Shown here: positions 19,498 to 26,053 of the stretch, piece after piece | Position numbering within the stretch: the first letter of the stretch is position 1 | How the letters are laid out: each line of letters starts with the position of its first letter | Position numbers and translations under genes: made by a program | Notes under the pieces: generated by a model | Seen by the model: the letters and a program-made list of their open reading frames with translations, nothing else | Database searches by the model: none | Told to the model about the DNA's origin: nothing | Assembly: GCF_902499075.1 (NCBI RefSeq) | Contig: NZ_CABVPP010000001.1 | Location: 434,001-498,000, forward strand | DNA: 64,000 nt | Direction: 5' to 3' | Source of the DNA: Burkholderia pseudomultivorans | GTDB lineage: Bacteria; Pseudomonadota; Gammaproteobacteria; Burkholderiales; Burkholderiaceae

Positions 19498-19503
19498 CCG
19501 CGC

Positions 19504-19525
19504 AAGCACCTTCGGGTGCTTTTTC
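19504..19525 (+). terminator. Rho-independent terminator
   Basis: AAGCACC TTC GGGTGCTTTTTC seven bases after the DotA/TraY-like stop codon. Confidence 0.85.
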
Positions 19526-19595
19526 TTGACTTCACCCAAGGCATAGCCCCCAAAAAATCCAAACATTTTCGACACCCCCCCTCGCAAACAATCTG

Positions 19596-19619
19596 TCAAC
19601 TATCAAATTTGATAGTTGA
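19596..19619. promoter_or_regulatory. perfect 24-bp palindrome, candidate operator (copy 2)
   Basis: Half-site TCAACTATCAAA, perfectly self-complementary over 24 bp, with the same 20-bp centre as 13454-13473. It lies 80 bp upstream of the 19700 gene. The identity of two dispersed copies argues for one element-encoded regulator. Confidence 0.7.
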
Positions 19620-19699
19620 TTTATTCGAAAAATATTACCTAATAAGTATCGGTTGCGCGAACCTCGCCAACACGACACTATAATCAAGGAGATATTTAT

Positions 19700-19987
19700 A
19701 TGATAGGAATGAACAGAATACCTGTTATTCAATCCGCTGGAGTTGGAATTTTTGACACAACCCGAGTCAAAGACGTTAGAGCAGTAAGAGTGGGCAACTC
19801 AATCTGCGTGACAATGGAAGTGGATGAGAAGCCACAAGTCTACACAGCCGACCCTCAAATGTTGGAATACCTTGCAAACACTTACGGCGGCGATCTAGAC
19901 ATGATCAGCACCATCAAGGCGGGACCAGACATTTATGAGCATGCTCCAGTCTATAACCCACCTGTCAAACAGAAGAAATTCTGGTAA
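19700..19987 (+). CDS. small hypothetical protein under the palindromic operator
   Basis: A 95-residue protein, mixed alpha/beta by composition, with no motif I recognise. A near-ideal AAGGAG ribosome site lies 8 bp before the ATG. It has a Val/Thr-rich beta-like middle (SICVTMEVDEKPQVYTAD) and a Pro/Lys tail. The palindrome upstream and terminator downstream mark it as a separate regulated unit. Function unknown. Confidence 0.65.
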   Translation: MIGMNRIPVIQSAGVGIFDTTRVKDVRAVRVGNSICVTMEVDEKPQVYTADPQMLEYLANTYGGDLDMISTIKAGPDIYEHAPVYNPPVKQKKFW

Positions 19988-20066
19988 TTGCCACACATGT
20001 TCTTTTCATTATTATGAGTGGTGGCGAGAGTGAGGCAATGTGAGCGGGAGCTCGTGAAACATCCAC

Positions 20067-20094
20067 AAAGAGCACTCAAGGGAAGTGCTTTTTT
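20067..20094 (+). terminator. Rho-independent terminator
   Basis: AGCACTC AAGGG AAGTGCTTTTTT stem-loop downstream of the 19700-19987 gene. Confidence 0.75.
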
Positions 20095-20211
20095 GTCGCC
20101 TATGATTTGACATAGACATTTTTATCCATATAATGAAAAAGCCACCTCAAGCGGTAACTTGAAAGTGGCCTTATGACAATTGTCCGTCGCTATACGTTCG
20201 CTAGGATTTCA

Positions 20212-20292
20212 TCAATAAGCTGGTGTCGCCAATACCAAAAGTAAGATAGCAATTGACAATCTCACTAGAAGGCGGGTCATTTTCTTGTTCAT
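20212..20292 (-). CDS. 26-residue hydrophobic peptide
   Basis: A short frame encodes MNKKMTRLLVRLSIAILLLV plus six more residues: a basic start and one hydrophobic helix. A strong ribosome site AAGGAGAAGG lies 3-10 bp before the ATG, which is why I accept so short a gene. The same frame could be read from an ATG upstream near 20376, giving 54 residues. Single-helix peptides like this include type I toxins and small membrane regulators; no antisense RNA or antitoxin is evident. Confidence 0.45.
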   Translation of the reverse strand: MNKKMTRLLVRLSIAILLLVLATPAY

Positions 20293-20385
20293 GACCTTCT
20301 CCTTTTCCGCTTTGGTTTGCATAGTTTTCACTATGGAATCCAAGTAGGCGGTTGCACTTGGAAGCGGAAGCTTCATTGTAAACAG

Positions 20386-20408
20386 AAAAGCACCACAGGG
20401 TGCTTTTC
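20386..20408 (-). terminator. Rho-independent terminator
   Basis: AAAAGCACC ACA GGGTGCTTTT directly downstream of the nuclease-like gene. Confidence 0.8.
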
Positions 20409-21023
20409 TTATTGCTCCAGGATACCCGCTAGAGCTTCTACAGCATGGAACAAGGTGTCCTTGTTGCTGTCTTCTTTGAGCTGACTGAAGACCTCGTGTA
20501 GCGGCCGCATTGCCCACCACAACCAGGTGCCATCATTGAGCGCCTTCACTGGCTCCCATACCTGGTAGGTGCTCTTGTCTTTGTTCTGCCTGTTGAGCTC
20601 CACCTTGTATATCCCTCCGTCGTATTTGAGCCGACAGCAGCGCAAGAAGCGGGCTGGCAAGTTGTGGCCGTTCGGATCGGGAGCTTTGGCATTCACTGAC
20701 ACCAGCACGATCTCCCCGAAGATCTTCACCTGGTCTTCTACTTCCAGCAGTAGCTCTTTCTTCCAGCTAGTCCGATACTTGACCTCCACAAGCTGCTTGG
20801 TGGTCTGCTCCCGGTTCATGACCGTGAAGTCAGGGAGGTGGCTCATCGCGTCTGGGTAGCCAAGAGCCCCGTACTCGGCACTGGTGAGGCACGAGAGCTC
20901 CCTGAGCACCTTCTCTATCCCGCTGTCAATGACACGATACTGAGCGTCTTCCAAGATCGCTCTGACAATGCCTTCCGTCATCTCCTTCTTGATACGGCTA
21001 GTGAAGCTCATGCTCACGGTCAT
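20409..21023 (-). CDS. PD-(D/E)XK nuclease-like protein
   Basis: A protein of about 204 residues with the core signature of the PD-(D/E)XK fold: PDFTVMNREQ, then about 8 residues later LVEVKYRTSWKKE, giving the Asp ... Glu-x-Lys triad. Further helices with Arg/Trp residues follow. The start is uncertain: ATG at 21023 (used) or 21011; the longest frame, from 21074, runs back through a terminator and is unlikely. It could be a Holliday-junction, restriction or repair-type nuclease. No methyltransferase is adjacent. Confidence 0.6.
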   Translation of the reverse strand: MTVSMSFTSRIKKEMTEGIVRAILEDAQYRVIDSGIEKVLRELSCLTSAEYGALGYPDAMSHLPDFTVMNREQTTKQLVEVKYRTSWKKELLLEVEDQVKIFGEIVLVSVNAKAPDPNGHNLPARFLRCCRLKYDGGIYKVELNRQNKDKSTYQVWEPVKALNDGTWLWWAMRPLHEVFSQLKEDSNKDTLFHAVEALAGILEQ

Positions 21024-21036
21024 CTCATCGAAAAAG

Positions 21037-21056
21037 AAAAGCACCCGAAGGTGCTC
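21037..21056 (-). terminator. Rho-independent terminator
   Basis: AGCACC CGAA GGTGCT, followed on the minus strand by TTTTCTTTTT, ends the 21079-21796 gene pair. Confidence 0.8.
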
Positions 21057-21078
21057 GGACTGCTGAGGTGTCAACTAC

Positions 21079-21363
21079 TTAGAATGTGCAACAAATCATT
21101 CCGCATCCACCAAAATGGCACTCAAATTGAGGGGTAATGATTGGGGCTTCCTCGGATGTCTCACTCGCCGCCTGAATTGAACTCAATTTCTCATCTAACG
21201 ACTTCGGATTGAACCCAATCTGAAAAGTACCCTTCTGAAACCCCTGCTCAGTCAGCACATGGCCAATTTTTTCCAGAGTGGCCAAGAGGTGTTCGTGCGT
21301 CAGATGATCCATGATGGTCTCCAAATGCGCCAGAGAAAAATTTGAGGTCGGCGCTCCCCTCAT
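21079..21363 (-). CDS. small protein with Cys-rich C-terminus
   Basis: A 94-residue protein. The first 60-70 residues are helical and acidic; the last 15 (FECHFGGCGMICCTF) hold four cysteines, one histidine and Gly-Gly. This leader-plus-Cys-rich-tail layout is reminiscent of modified peptide precursors or metal-binding tails, but no modifying enzyme is seen nearby. ATG at 21363 is preceded by AGGA; an internal ATG at 21312 with GGAG is an alternative. It lies 7 bp after the preceding gene, so the two are probably co-transcribed. Confidence 0.5.
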   Translation of the reverse strand: MRGAPTSNFSLAHLETIMDHLTHEHLLATLEKIGHVLTEQGFQKGTFQIGFNPKSLDEKLSSIQAASETSEEAPIITPQFECHFGGCGMICCTF

Positions 21364-21370
21364 TCGAATC

Positions 21371-21784
21371 CTAATTCTGTTTCTTTAGCTCTGGCAGGCA
21401 GTAAATGCAGCGAACACGCCGTGCCTCCCCGTCTAGGAATTCTTGGCTGTCCCCCGATCCTGTCAGCTCATCCCACTGCTTCTCCATGTACTGCTGGAAC
21501 AGTGCCGTGATAGTCGGGTGGCAACGGACGATCTGTTCTGCGAACTGAGGATAGAGGCTCAGGAACGCATACAGAGGGTATTCGTCGGCCCCGGCGTGAA
21601 AGTCCGGTTGCTGAGCGTCGATAACGATCTTCTGCCCCCCCACTTCCACATAGAGGCTCGGATATGCCAAGGCGATGAAGATATCACCTAGGGTGAGGTT
21701 TGTGTCGACAAGGAACGCGATTGGCTCATTCTCAAACAGGAATTGAACGTATTGGTCAGACGTCGTCTTGTGGTTGGATTCCAT
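21371..21784 (-). CDS. hypothetical protein
   Basis: A 137-residue acidic protein unknown to me. A beta-rich N-terminal half (FLVDTNLTLGDIFIALAYPSLYVEVGGQ) is followed by helices; the C-terminus carries a CxxC pair (CIYC). I used the ATG at 21784; a GTG four codons upstream is also possible. It is the first gene of a pair with the Cys-tailed protein. Confidence 0.55.
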   Translation of the reverse strand: MESNHKTTSDQYVQFLFENEPIAFLVDTNLTLGDIFIALAYPSLYVEVGGQKIVIDAQQPDFHAGADEYPLYAFLSLYPQFAEQIVRCHPTITALFQQYMEKQWDELTGSGDSQEFLDGEARRVRCIYCLPELKKQN

Positions 21785-21850
21785 TGTTTTTCTCACATGA
21801 AGGCAAACGTCTTCGCCAAGTCATGTGGTTGGAATCGATGATACGAGTGA

Positions 21851-22183
21851 TCATGGTGTTGCCTTCAGTTTCAGCTTCTTGATTTCGGTCGCGATGCGGA
21901 TGTTCTCATCCGTAGCAGGCACGGTTTCCGATGCCCCGTTGAGAAATACGATAACAAGCACTGCGCGATACTGCGTAGGTTGCCTATCGTTATCCCATTC
22001 GATTGGTTCATAGAGTCCATATACAAAACCGCTGATCTGCTCGGGAAGTAGCGCCCCTAGCTTTGAACCCTCAAAGACAAAGCTCTCTTCAGCCATTTTT
22101 ATCCAATATTCCTTTTTCTCGGGTTCGTCAGTGTCAGCCCAAAACTTCCAGAACAGGGCTCTCATTCTTCTTGTTATGCTCAT
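21851..22183 (-). CDS. hypothetical protein
   Basis: A 110-residue protein with a basic, aromatic N-terminus (RRMRALFWKFWAD) and a beta-strand-rich C-terminal half. No motif is recognisable. AGAGGA lies 3-8 bp before the ATG. It is on the same strand as the pair downstream, separated by about 65 bp. Confidence 0.5.
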   Translation of the reverse strand: MSITRRMRALFWKFWADTDEPEKKEYWIKMAEESFVFEGSKLGALLPEQISGFVYGLYEPIEWDNDRQPTQYRAVLVIVFLNGASETVPATDENIRIATEIKKLKLKATP

Positions 22184-22241
22184 ACATCCTCTCTTGTTAC
22201 GAGAAGATCATACAAAGCCCCAAGCGAATGTCAAGATGAAT

Positions 22242-22263
22242 GAAAGCACCCGAAGGTGCTTTC
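22242..22263. terminator. Rho-independent terminator
   Basis: GAAAGCACC CGAA GGTGCTTTC, a symmetrical hairpin downstream of the coiled-coil gene; the T-run is short. Confidence 0.65.
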
Positions 22264-22303
22264 ATGAGCGGCAACATCCGAAGTATAGCAAAACTTATTC
22301 TTT

Positions 22304-22816
22304 TCAGGCGGAATGAGCAACCTTTTCCTCACGAGCCTTCTTGCGCTTAACAGCAACCTTGGTGGCTTCATTCACGGTGTTACCAAACTGAGATTGGTCC
22401 GCAAGAATGATTGCTTCAGTTGCCAAACCTTCAGCCTTGATCTCTTCTGGTGTTTTCCCGGCCAACTTACCATATTTCATAGCAAGCTCACGAAACGCAC
22501 GCTGAGAGGCAATCCAATCGGCCAACATCTCCTGCTGCTTCTCGTAGGTTTCACGAAAGCGCCCATCGTGAGCTGCGATTTCTGCAAAGGGCTTAGCAAG
22601 CAAATCTTTGTAGAAATCACGCTCTTCCTGATAGCGCTTCGCTTCCTTCTTGGCAAATGAGCCAGCGGCTTCAGCCATCCCGGCACGATGGTTCGCATCA
22701 CCTATTGCCTCGTTCTTTTTCTTCAAGTCCTGATTTTGGCGATCAATGACACGCTCTTGGGAACCCATCTTTTCCAAGACATGCAAACCAGCAGTATAAT
22801 TCAAAAAGTCGCTCAT
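22304..22816 (-). CDS. hypothetical coiled-coil protein
   Basis: A 170-residue charged, mostly helical protein. Heptad-like stretches occur at about residues 15-75 and 95-120; the C-terminus is Lys/Arg-rich (KRKKAREEK), suggesting nucleic-acid contact. The start is ATG at 22816, preceded by GGGTGA; one four codons upstream is possible. No known family. Confidence 0.55.
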   Translation of the reverse strand: MSDFLNYTAGLHVLEKMGSQERVIDRQNQDLKKKNEAIGDANHRAGMAEAAGSFAKKEAKRYQEERDFYKDLLAKPFAEIAAHDGRFRETYEKQQEMLADWIASQRAFRELAMKYGKLAGKTPEEIKAEGLATEAIILADQSQFGNTVNEATKVAVKRKKAREEKVAHSA

Positions 22817-22908
22817 ATTTTCACCCATAATTAAAGTAATTTGTCAAGCATTATTTGTACACTACCGTACAAATTATGAAAAAGCAAATTTATTCAATGA
22901 TTTATCGC

Positions 22909-23223
22909 TTATTTCGCAGGCTTGAAAAAATTTTTCCTAGAAAGCTCTCTCCTTACCTTCCACTTGGTATAGAAGACCCACCTCCCGGACCATATTCTGT
23001 AGATAAAAACTGGCGACGAGAAAAAAAAGAAAATGGATACCGCAATATATGACCAAGCCTGAGCGATTTCTTGTTGCTTACCTTCTGCTACTCCTGCCAT
23101 TCCTACAACGAGCATGAGAGGCGCAATAGAGAGACTAGAAATGCAAGCCACTGTCATCACGATCTTTACCCATTTGGTGGCGAGACGCAGCAGCCATTCA
23201 ATAATTTTTGATAGATCGTCCAT
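22909..23223 (-). CDS. small membrane protein, two transmembrane helices
   Basis: A 104-residue protein with helices at about residues 19-42 (VKIVMTVACISSLSIAPLML) and 57-76, and a basic cytoplasmic tail (WKVRRELSRKNFFK). AAGGAAAA precedes the ATG. The upstream region carries the AATAGTCTG repeats (23274-23297), so it may be controlled by the XRE repressor. Function unknown. Confidence 0.6.
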   Translation of the reverse strand: MDDLSKIIEWLLRLATKWVKIVMTVACISSLSIAPLMLVVGMAGVAEGKQQEIAQAWSYIAVSIFFFFSSPVFIYRIWSGRWVFYTKWKVRRELSRKNFFKPAK

Positions 23224-23273
23224 GCTTTTCCTTGTGTTCTCATTTAGAGTTAAGAAAACTTGGCAAGCATGTC

Positions 23274-23310
23274 AATAGTCTGAGATAGAATAGTCTGGAA
23301 TCGAATATAG
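23274..23310. promoter_or_regulatory. AATAGTCTG repeats, candidate operator related to 14272-14294
   Basis: Direct repeats AATAGTCTG at 23274-23282 and 23289-23297, the second continuing as GGAATCGAATAT. This tracks the complement of the 14272-14294 site (GAATAGTCTGAAATCGACTAT) with two changes over about 20 bp. It lies 50 bp upstream of the 22909-23223 membrane-protein gene. Confidence 0.55.
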
Positions 23311-23521
23311 CACACAATCCCCGCCGTGCGTGCAAGAGGTTGACATGGGTAAGGCCGAGCAATGGGGCTGCTGCATAGACGGCCGCGAATCCTTGCGTGG
23401 TGCCGCTCGAGATCAGATCGACGTCGGACGCAGGAACGGGCCGGGGACAGCCTAAGGCGGCACCCAGAGAACCTATGGCTTCTGCCGCGTAGGCCGGTTG
23501 AAGAACAAGTGTTGCACGGCA

Positions 23522-23794
23522 TCACTCCTTCCGTTCCCAATGAGGGATGCGAGTCTCCGTCTTGCTGGGCTTGTACTCCCTCGCGCGACCATCCCTGAAC
23601 CGATAGAACTGCTCTTCCCTCTGTCTCTGTTTGTACGAGCTTGGATTGACTTGCTGGGCAGTCATCCAACGAATGAAGGGCTGAATGTCGTCCACATCGA
23701 CAACATACCAAGTCTTCCTTGCACTATCCCACTTTGCCCCAAGCATCCTTGCTTTGTCTTTTTCCTTGAATGGAACGTTTGGATTTATTCTCAT
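23522..23794 (-). CDS. DUF5710-domain protein
   Basis: A 90-residue protein. Residues 5-35 carry the DUF5710 signature: NVPFKEKDKARMLGAKWD then KTWYVVDVDD. This short domain is common on plasmids and in large mobile-element proteins, where it is thought to bind nucleic acid; here it stands nearly alone with a basic tail. The ATG at 23794 is used, with GGGGA 6-10 bp upstream; the longer frame lacks support. Confidence 0.7.
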   Translation of the reverse strand: MRINPNVPFKEKDKARMLGAKWDSARKTWYVVDVDDIQPFIRWMTAQQVNPSSYKQRQREEQFYRFRDGRAREYKPSKTETRIPHWERKE

Positions 23795-23905
23795 ATTAAT
23801 TCCCCACCAAGGACGACATAAGAAAACTCGACTCACTTATCAACCAGTCATCGTTGACAATATTCCGATTCACAATAAAATTGAATTGGAAAAACGAGGA
23901 AAACT

Positions 23906-24283
23906 ATGGAGATAAAAGAAGACATCATCGAAGTTTGGCTACATGTTCCAAACTGGTGGATCGATATGGCAGACATCGATTCCAATAAAAAATCAGAAGA
24001 AGTCGCATACCGCACCTCTGACATACCTATCATGGCGATTCATAGTCAGCGCGGTTTAGAGCGGTTCCAAAGTGAGGGAAACAGCATCCCTGGAACAACA
24101 GTCATCCTAGCAAAAATGCAAATGGAGGATATGATGGAGTACGCCAATTATTTCTATAGCTCCAGCAGAAACCATGTTAACTCCAAATGGGAACCCATTG
24201 TCAAGTTTGATATCGAGCATGGAAAGTTCAAGCTACCGAGCAGCGCCGCAAATGCAATCAACTCAAGACGAAAGTTTAGATAA
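23906..24283 (+). CDS. hypothetical protein
   Basis: A 125-residue protein with a GAGGA ribosome site. Trp-rich N-terminus (EVWLHVPNWWIDMAD), no known motif. It is the last plus-strand gene before the long gene-free region that precedes the RepL-like gene. Confidence 0.55.
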   Translation: MEIKEDIIEVWLHVPNWWIDMADIDSNKKSEEVAYRTSDIPIMAIHSQRGLERFQSEGNSIPGTTVILAKMQMEDMMEYANYFYSSSRNHVNSKWEPIVKFDIEHGKFKLPSSAANAINSRRKFR

Positions 24284-24496
24284 TCCAGTTAGCAGCGGTA
24301 CTTCAAGAAGTATCGCGGCATGGAACAGAGTGCCATCCAGCATGGCACAGTGGTGTGCCAAATTTTTCCGTACTCGCGCCAAGAAACCAATATCGGATCT
24401 TGCGGATGAACAGCGGTCGCCTGCTAACCATGTGGCACCTAAAGGTGCTTCTATCTGCTCGATCTGATGCGCTGTACGGGCGCTTGAGCGCAACTA

Positions 24497-24545
24497 CCAT
24501 CTGCTGTCCGGGCAGCAGACCCCCGAAGCCGCCTTCGGCGTTTCT
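24497..24545 (+). repeat. 49-bp inverted repeat, left copy
   Basis: Exact reverse complement of 25158-25206. Contains the inner hairpins CTGCTGTCCGGGCAGCAG and GAAGCCGCCTTC, so each arm can also fold on itself. Confidence 0.9.
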
Positions 24546-24976
24546 TTATATTTCGCTTTCGCTACATTGCCGTCCTGACGGACGAAGTTAAATCCACCCG
24601 AAACTATCCGATCTCACTGATCGTGTTTTTAGCTCATTTTTTGAGAGCAAATAGCCTGTCGGCTACCTCTACCTATCCAGAGACATAAAAAAGCGGTTTT
24701 GGGGTGTTTTTTTAAGGTTTTCCGGGCAACTCCCAATCAAAGCTCTGCCTAACGAATCTACATAGACTGCAAAGTCATCTTTGGGAGAGCCTTCGCTCTC
24801 CTTCTGGGCAGTCGTAGCTGCCTAAGACAAGTCTTCCATGCCTCACGGCAACTCAACCTCTGTCCACAAATCGATATCTCCGTAGGACATGCCCATAGGC
24901 AGCCTTCCTGAAGAAGAGCCTGCACGGCGATTGAGTGCATCAAAGGACAATATAGCCTGCCGTCTTGCAGACTCTA

Positions 24977-25257
24977 CCCGTAGGGGAACGTAATCCTGAT
25001 CCCGTAGGGCTTTAGCAGTCTATCGAAATCAACTCATCTTGCGGATAGATCCCGAAGGGCACCGAGACCTGTACCCGTAGGGTAGAGAGGATGAGCTAGA
25101 TCCAGTTCCGAGCACTGGAGCCCGAAGGGCAGCTAGAGAAGCGCAAGCAAACGGGACAGAAACGCCGAAGGCGGCTTCGGGGGTCTGCTGCCCGGACAGC
25201 AGATGGGGTTTTTCAAAGCGTGATTGAATTCCCTTGTAGAGGTGCAATCCCGTAGGG
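24977..25257. repeat. six CCCGWAGGG motifs (iteron-like)
   Basis: CCCGTAGGG at 24977-24985, 25001-25009, 25074-25082 and 25249-25257; CCCGAAGGG at 25051-25059 and 25121-25129. The spacing is irregular. The motif is nearly palindromic and could bind a protein as DNA or form small hairpins as RNA. Confidence 0.7.
25158..25206 (-). repeat. 49-bp inverted repeat, right copy
   Basis: Exact reverse complement of 24497-24545, with 612 bp between the copies. No transposase frame lies between them. Confidence 0.9.
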
Positions 25258-25347
25258 TTGAAAATATCTCCTTATTAGATATAGATGTGAAAAAAGCGAG
25301 ATCCTTGATTGACAAGGGTTTTCAGATGAGCAGCGAGCCACCGTACA

Positions 25348-25365
25348 TGTCCACCTGGGTGGACA
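25348..25365. promoter_or_regulatory. TGTCCACC palindrome upstream of the RepL-like gene
   Basis: TGTCCACC TG GGTGGACA. It overlaps a second, mutually exclusive palindrome CCTGGGTG GA CACCCAGG (25354-25371). The half-site TGTCCA recurs at 25471-25496. Confidence 0.6.
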
Positions 25366-25423
25366 CCCAGGATGGCACTCTGGTCGATCATTAAAATAGT
25401 TTAACCGACCACTGACCGGCCTC

Positions 25424-25451
25424 TTGACAATAAAAAAATATTCGTTATTTT
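25424..25451 (+). promoter_or_regulatory. candidate sigma-70 promoter of the RepL-like gene
   Basis: TTGACA (25424-25429) and TATTTT (25446-25451) are separated by 16 bp. The -35 box is perfect, the -10 box weaker. Confidence 0.5.
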
Positions 25452-25470
25452 CATGTCATGCATTAGGCCA

Positions 25471-25496
25471 ATTTTGTCCACGCGGATGGACAAAAT
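25471..25496. promoter_or_regulatory. ATTTTGTCCA palindrome, candidate autoregulatory operator
   Basis: Arms ATTTTGTCCA and TGGACAAAAT flank CGCGGA. It lies between the candidate promoter and the start codon, where a bound initiator would block its own transcription. As RNA it could also form a leader hairpin. Confidence 0.65.
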
Positions 25497-25521
25497 CCTC
25501 ACTTTTAAGGAAGAAATAATA

Positions 25522-25959
25522 ATGAGCTATAAACAACAAATAGTGGACAGCCACACGGGGGAAGTCAAGTCAGAGAGAGTCTTGCCAGAGAATTTTGGCT
25601 TTGTGATGCTCTTCGAAAGTGAAATCAGCTCCCTAAGAAAACTCATTGGAGACAACCCCAAAGCGTTGGAGCTACTACTTCTTTTAATGGAGCAGATGGA
25701 CAAAACAAACAGCATCGTTGCATCAAGAGCAACATTGAAGGAACTGCTAGGACACTCTGAACGAACGATTACCCGCTCCATCGCTTATCTGAAGGAAAAG
25801 CAGGTAATCACAACCTCTCGTGCGGGCAGCACCGTCATCATGCATGTGAACGCAAAGGTTGCTTGGAAGAACGGAAGATCCAAAGCCAAATTCGCGAAGT
25901 TTAATGCGACAGTATTGATCTCTCAGTCCGAACAGGATGAAAGACAAGACACGGCTTAA
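25522..25959 (+). CDS. RepL-like plasmid replication initiator (winged helix)
   Basis: A 145-residue protein resembling the RepL replication/maintenance family. It holds a winged-helix region with SRATLKELLGHSERTITRSIAYLKE as the recognition segment, followed by the family's end block IMHVNAKVAWKNGRSKAKFAKFNATVLIS. The ATG at 25522 is preceded by AAGGAAG; the frame extends 23 codons upstream but through the TGTCCA palindrome. Position after the structured region suggests that this is the initiator for an extrachromosomal phase. A plain transcription factor is the alternative. Confidence 0.68.
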   Translation: MSYKQQIVDSHTGEVKSERVLPENFGFVMLFESEISSLRKLIGDNPKALELLLLLMEQMDKTNSIVASRATLKELLGHSERTITRSIAYLKEKQVITTSRAGSTVIMHVNAKVAWKNGRSKAKFAKFNATVLISQSEQDERQDTA

Positions 25960-26053
25960 CAAAATTTCAAGCGCATTGAACTATCTCTCACTCTTCAAGG
26001 AAAAGCGAAAAGGAGCTTAACCAGTAAACTCCTCGGCGCCACCTTTGTTCGGC

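Larger units (their letters stand above)
24284..25450. other. gene-free structured region, candidate replication origin
   Basis: About 1.2 kb without a credible gene. It contains a 49-bp perfect inverted repeat (24497-24545 and 25158-25206), six CCCG(T/A)AGGG motifs between 24977 and 25257, the palindrome TGGCACA gtgg TGTGCCA (24343-24360) and many short stems such as GGAGAGC ... GCTCTCC (24784-24801). It leads into an AT-rich stretch at about 25375-25470, directly before the RepL-like gene. Iteron-like motifs, strong secondary structure, AT-rich DNA and an adjacent initiator gene are what a plasmid origin looks like. A structured RNA is the main alternative. Confidence 0.5.

Noticed and set aside
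23250-23711. 153-codon minus-strand frame
   Set aside because: Arg/Ser/Cys-rich, overlaps the DUF5710 gene in another frame and has no ribosome site; it looks like a shadow.
24497-25206. Insertion sequence bounded by 49-bp inverted repeats
   Set aside because: No transposase frame between the arms and no target duplication outside them; the arms are hairpin-rich rather than simple terminal repeats.
24977-25257. CRISPR-like array from the CCCGWAGGG motifs
   Set aside because: Repeats are only 9 bp, spacing is irregular (about 15 to 120 bp) and there are no cas genes. Iterons or small hairpins fit better.
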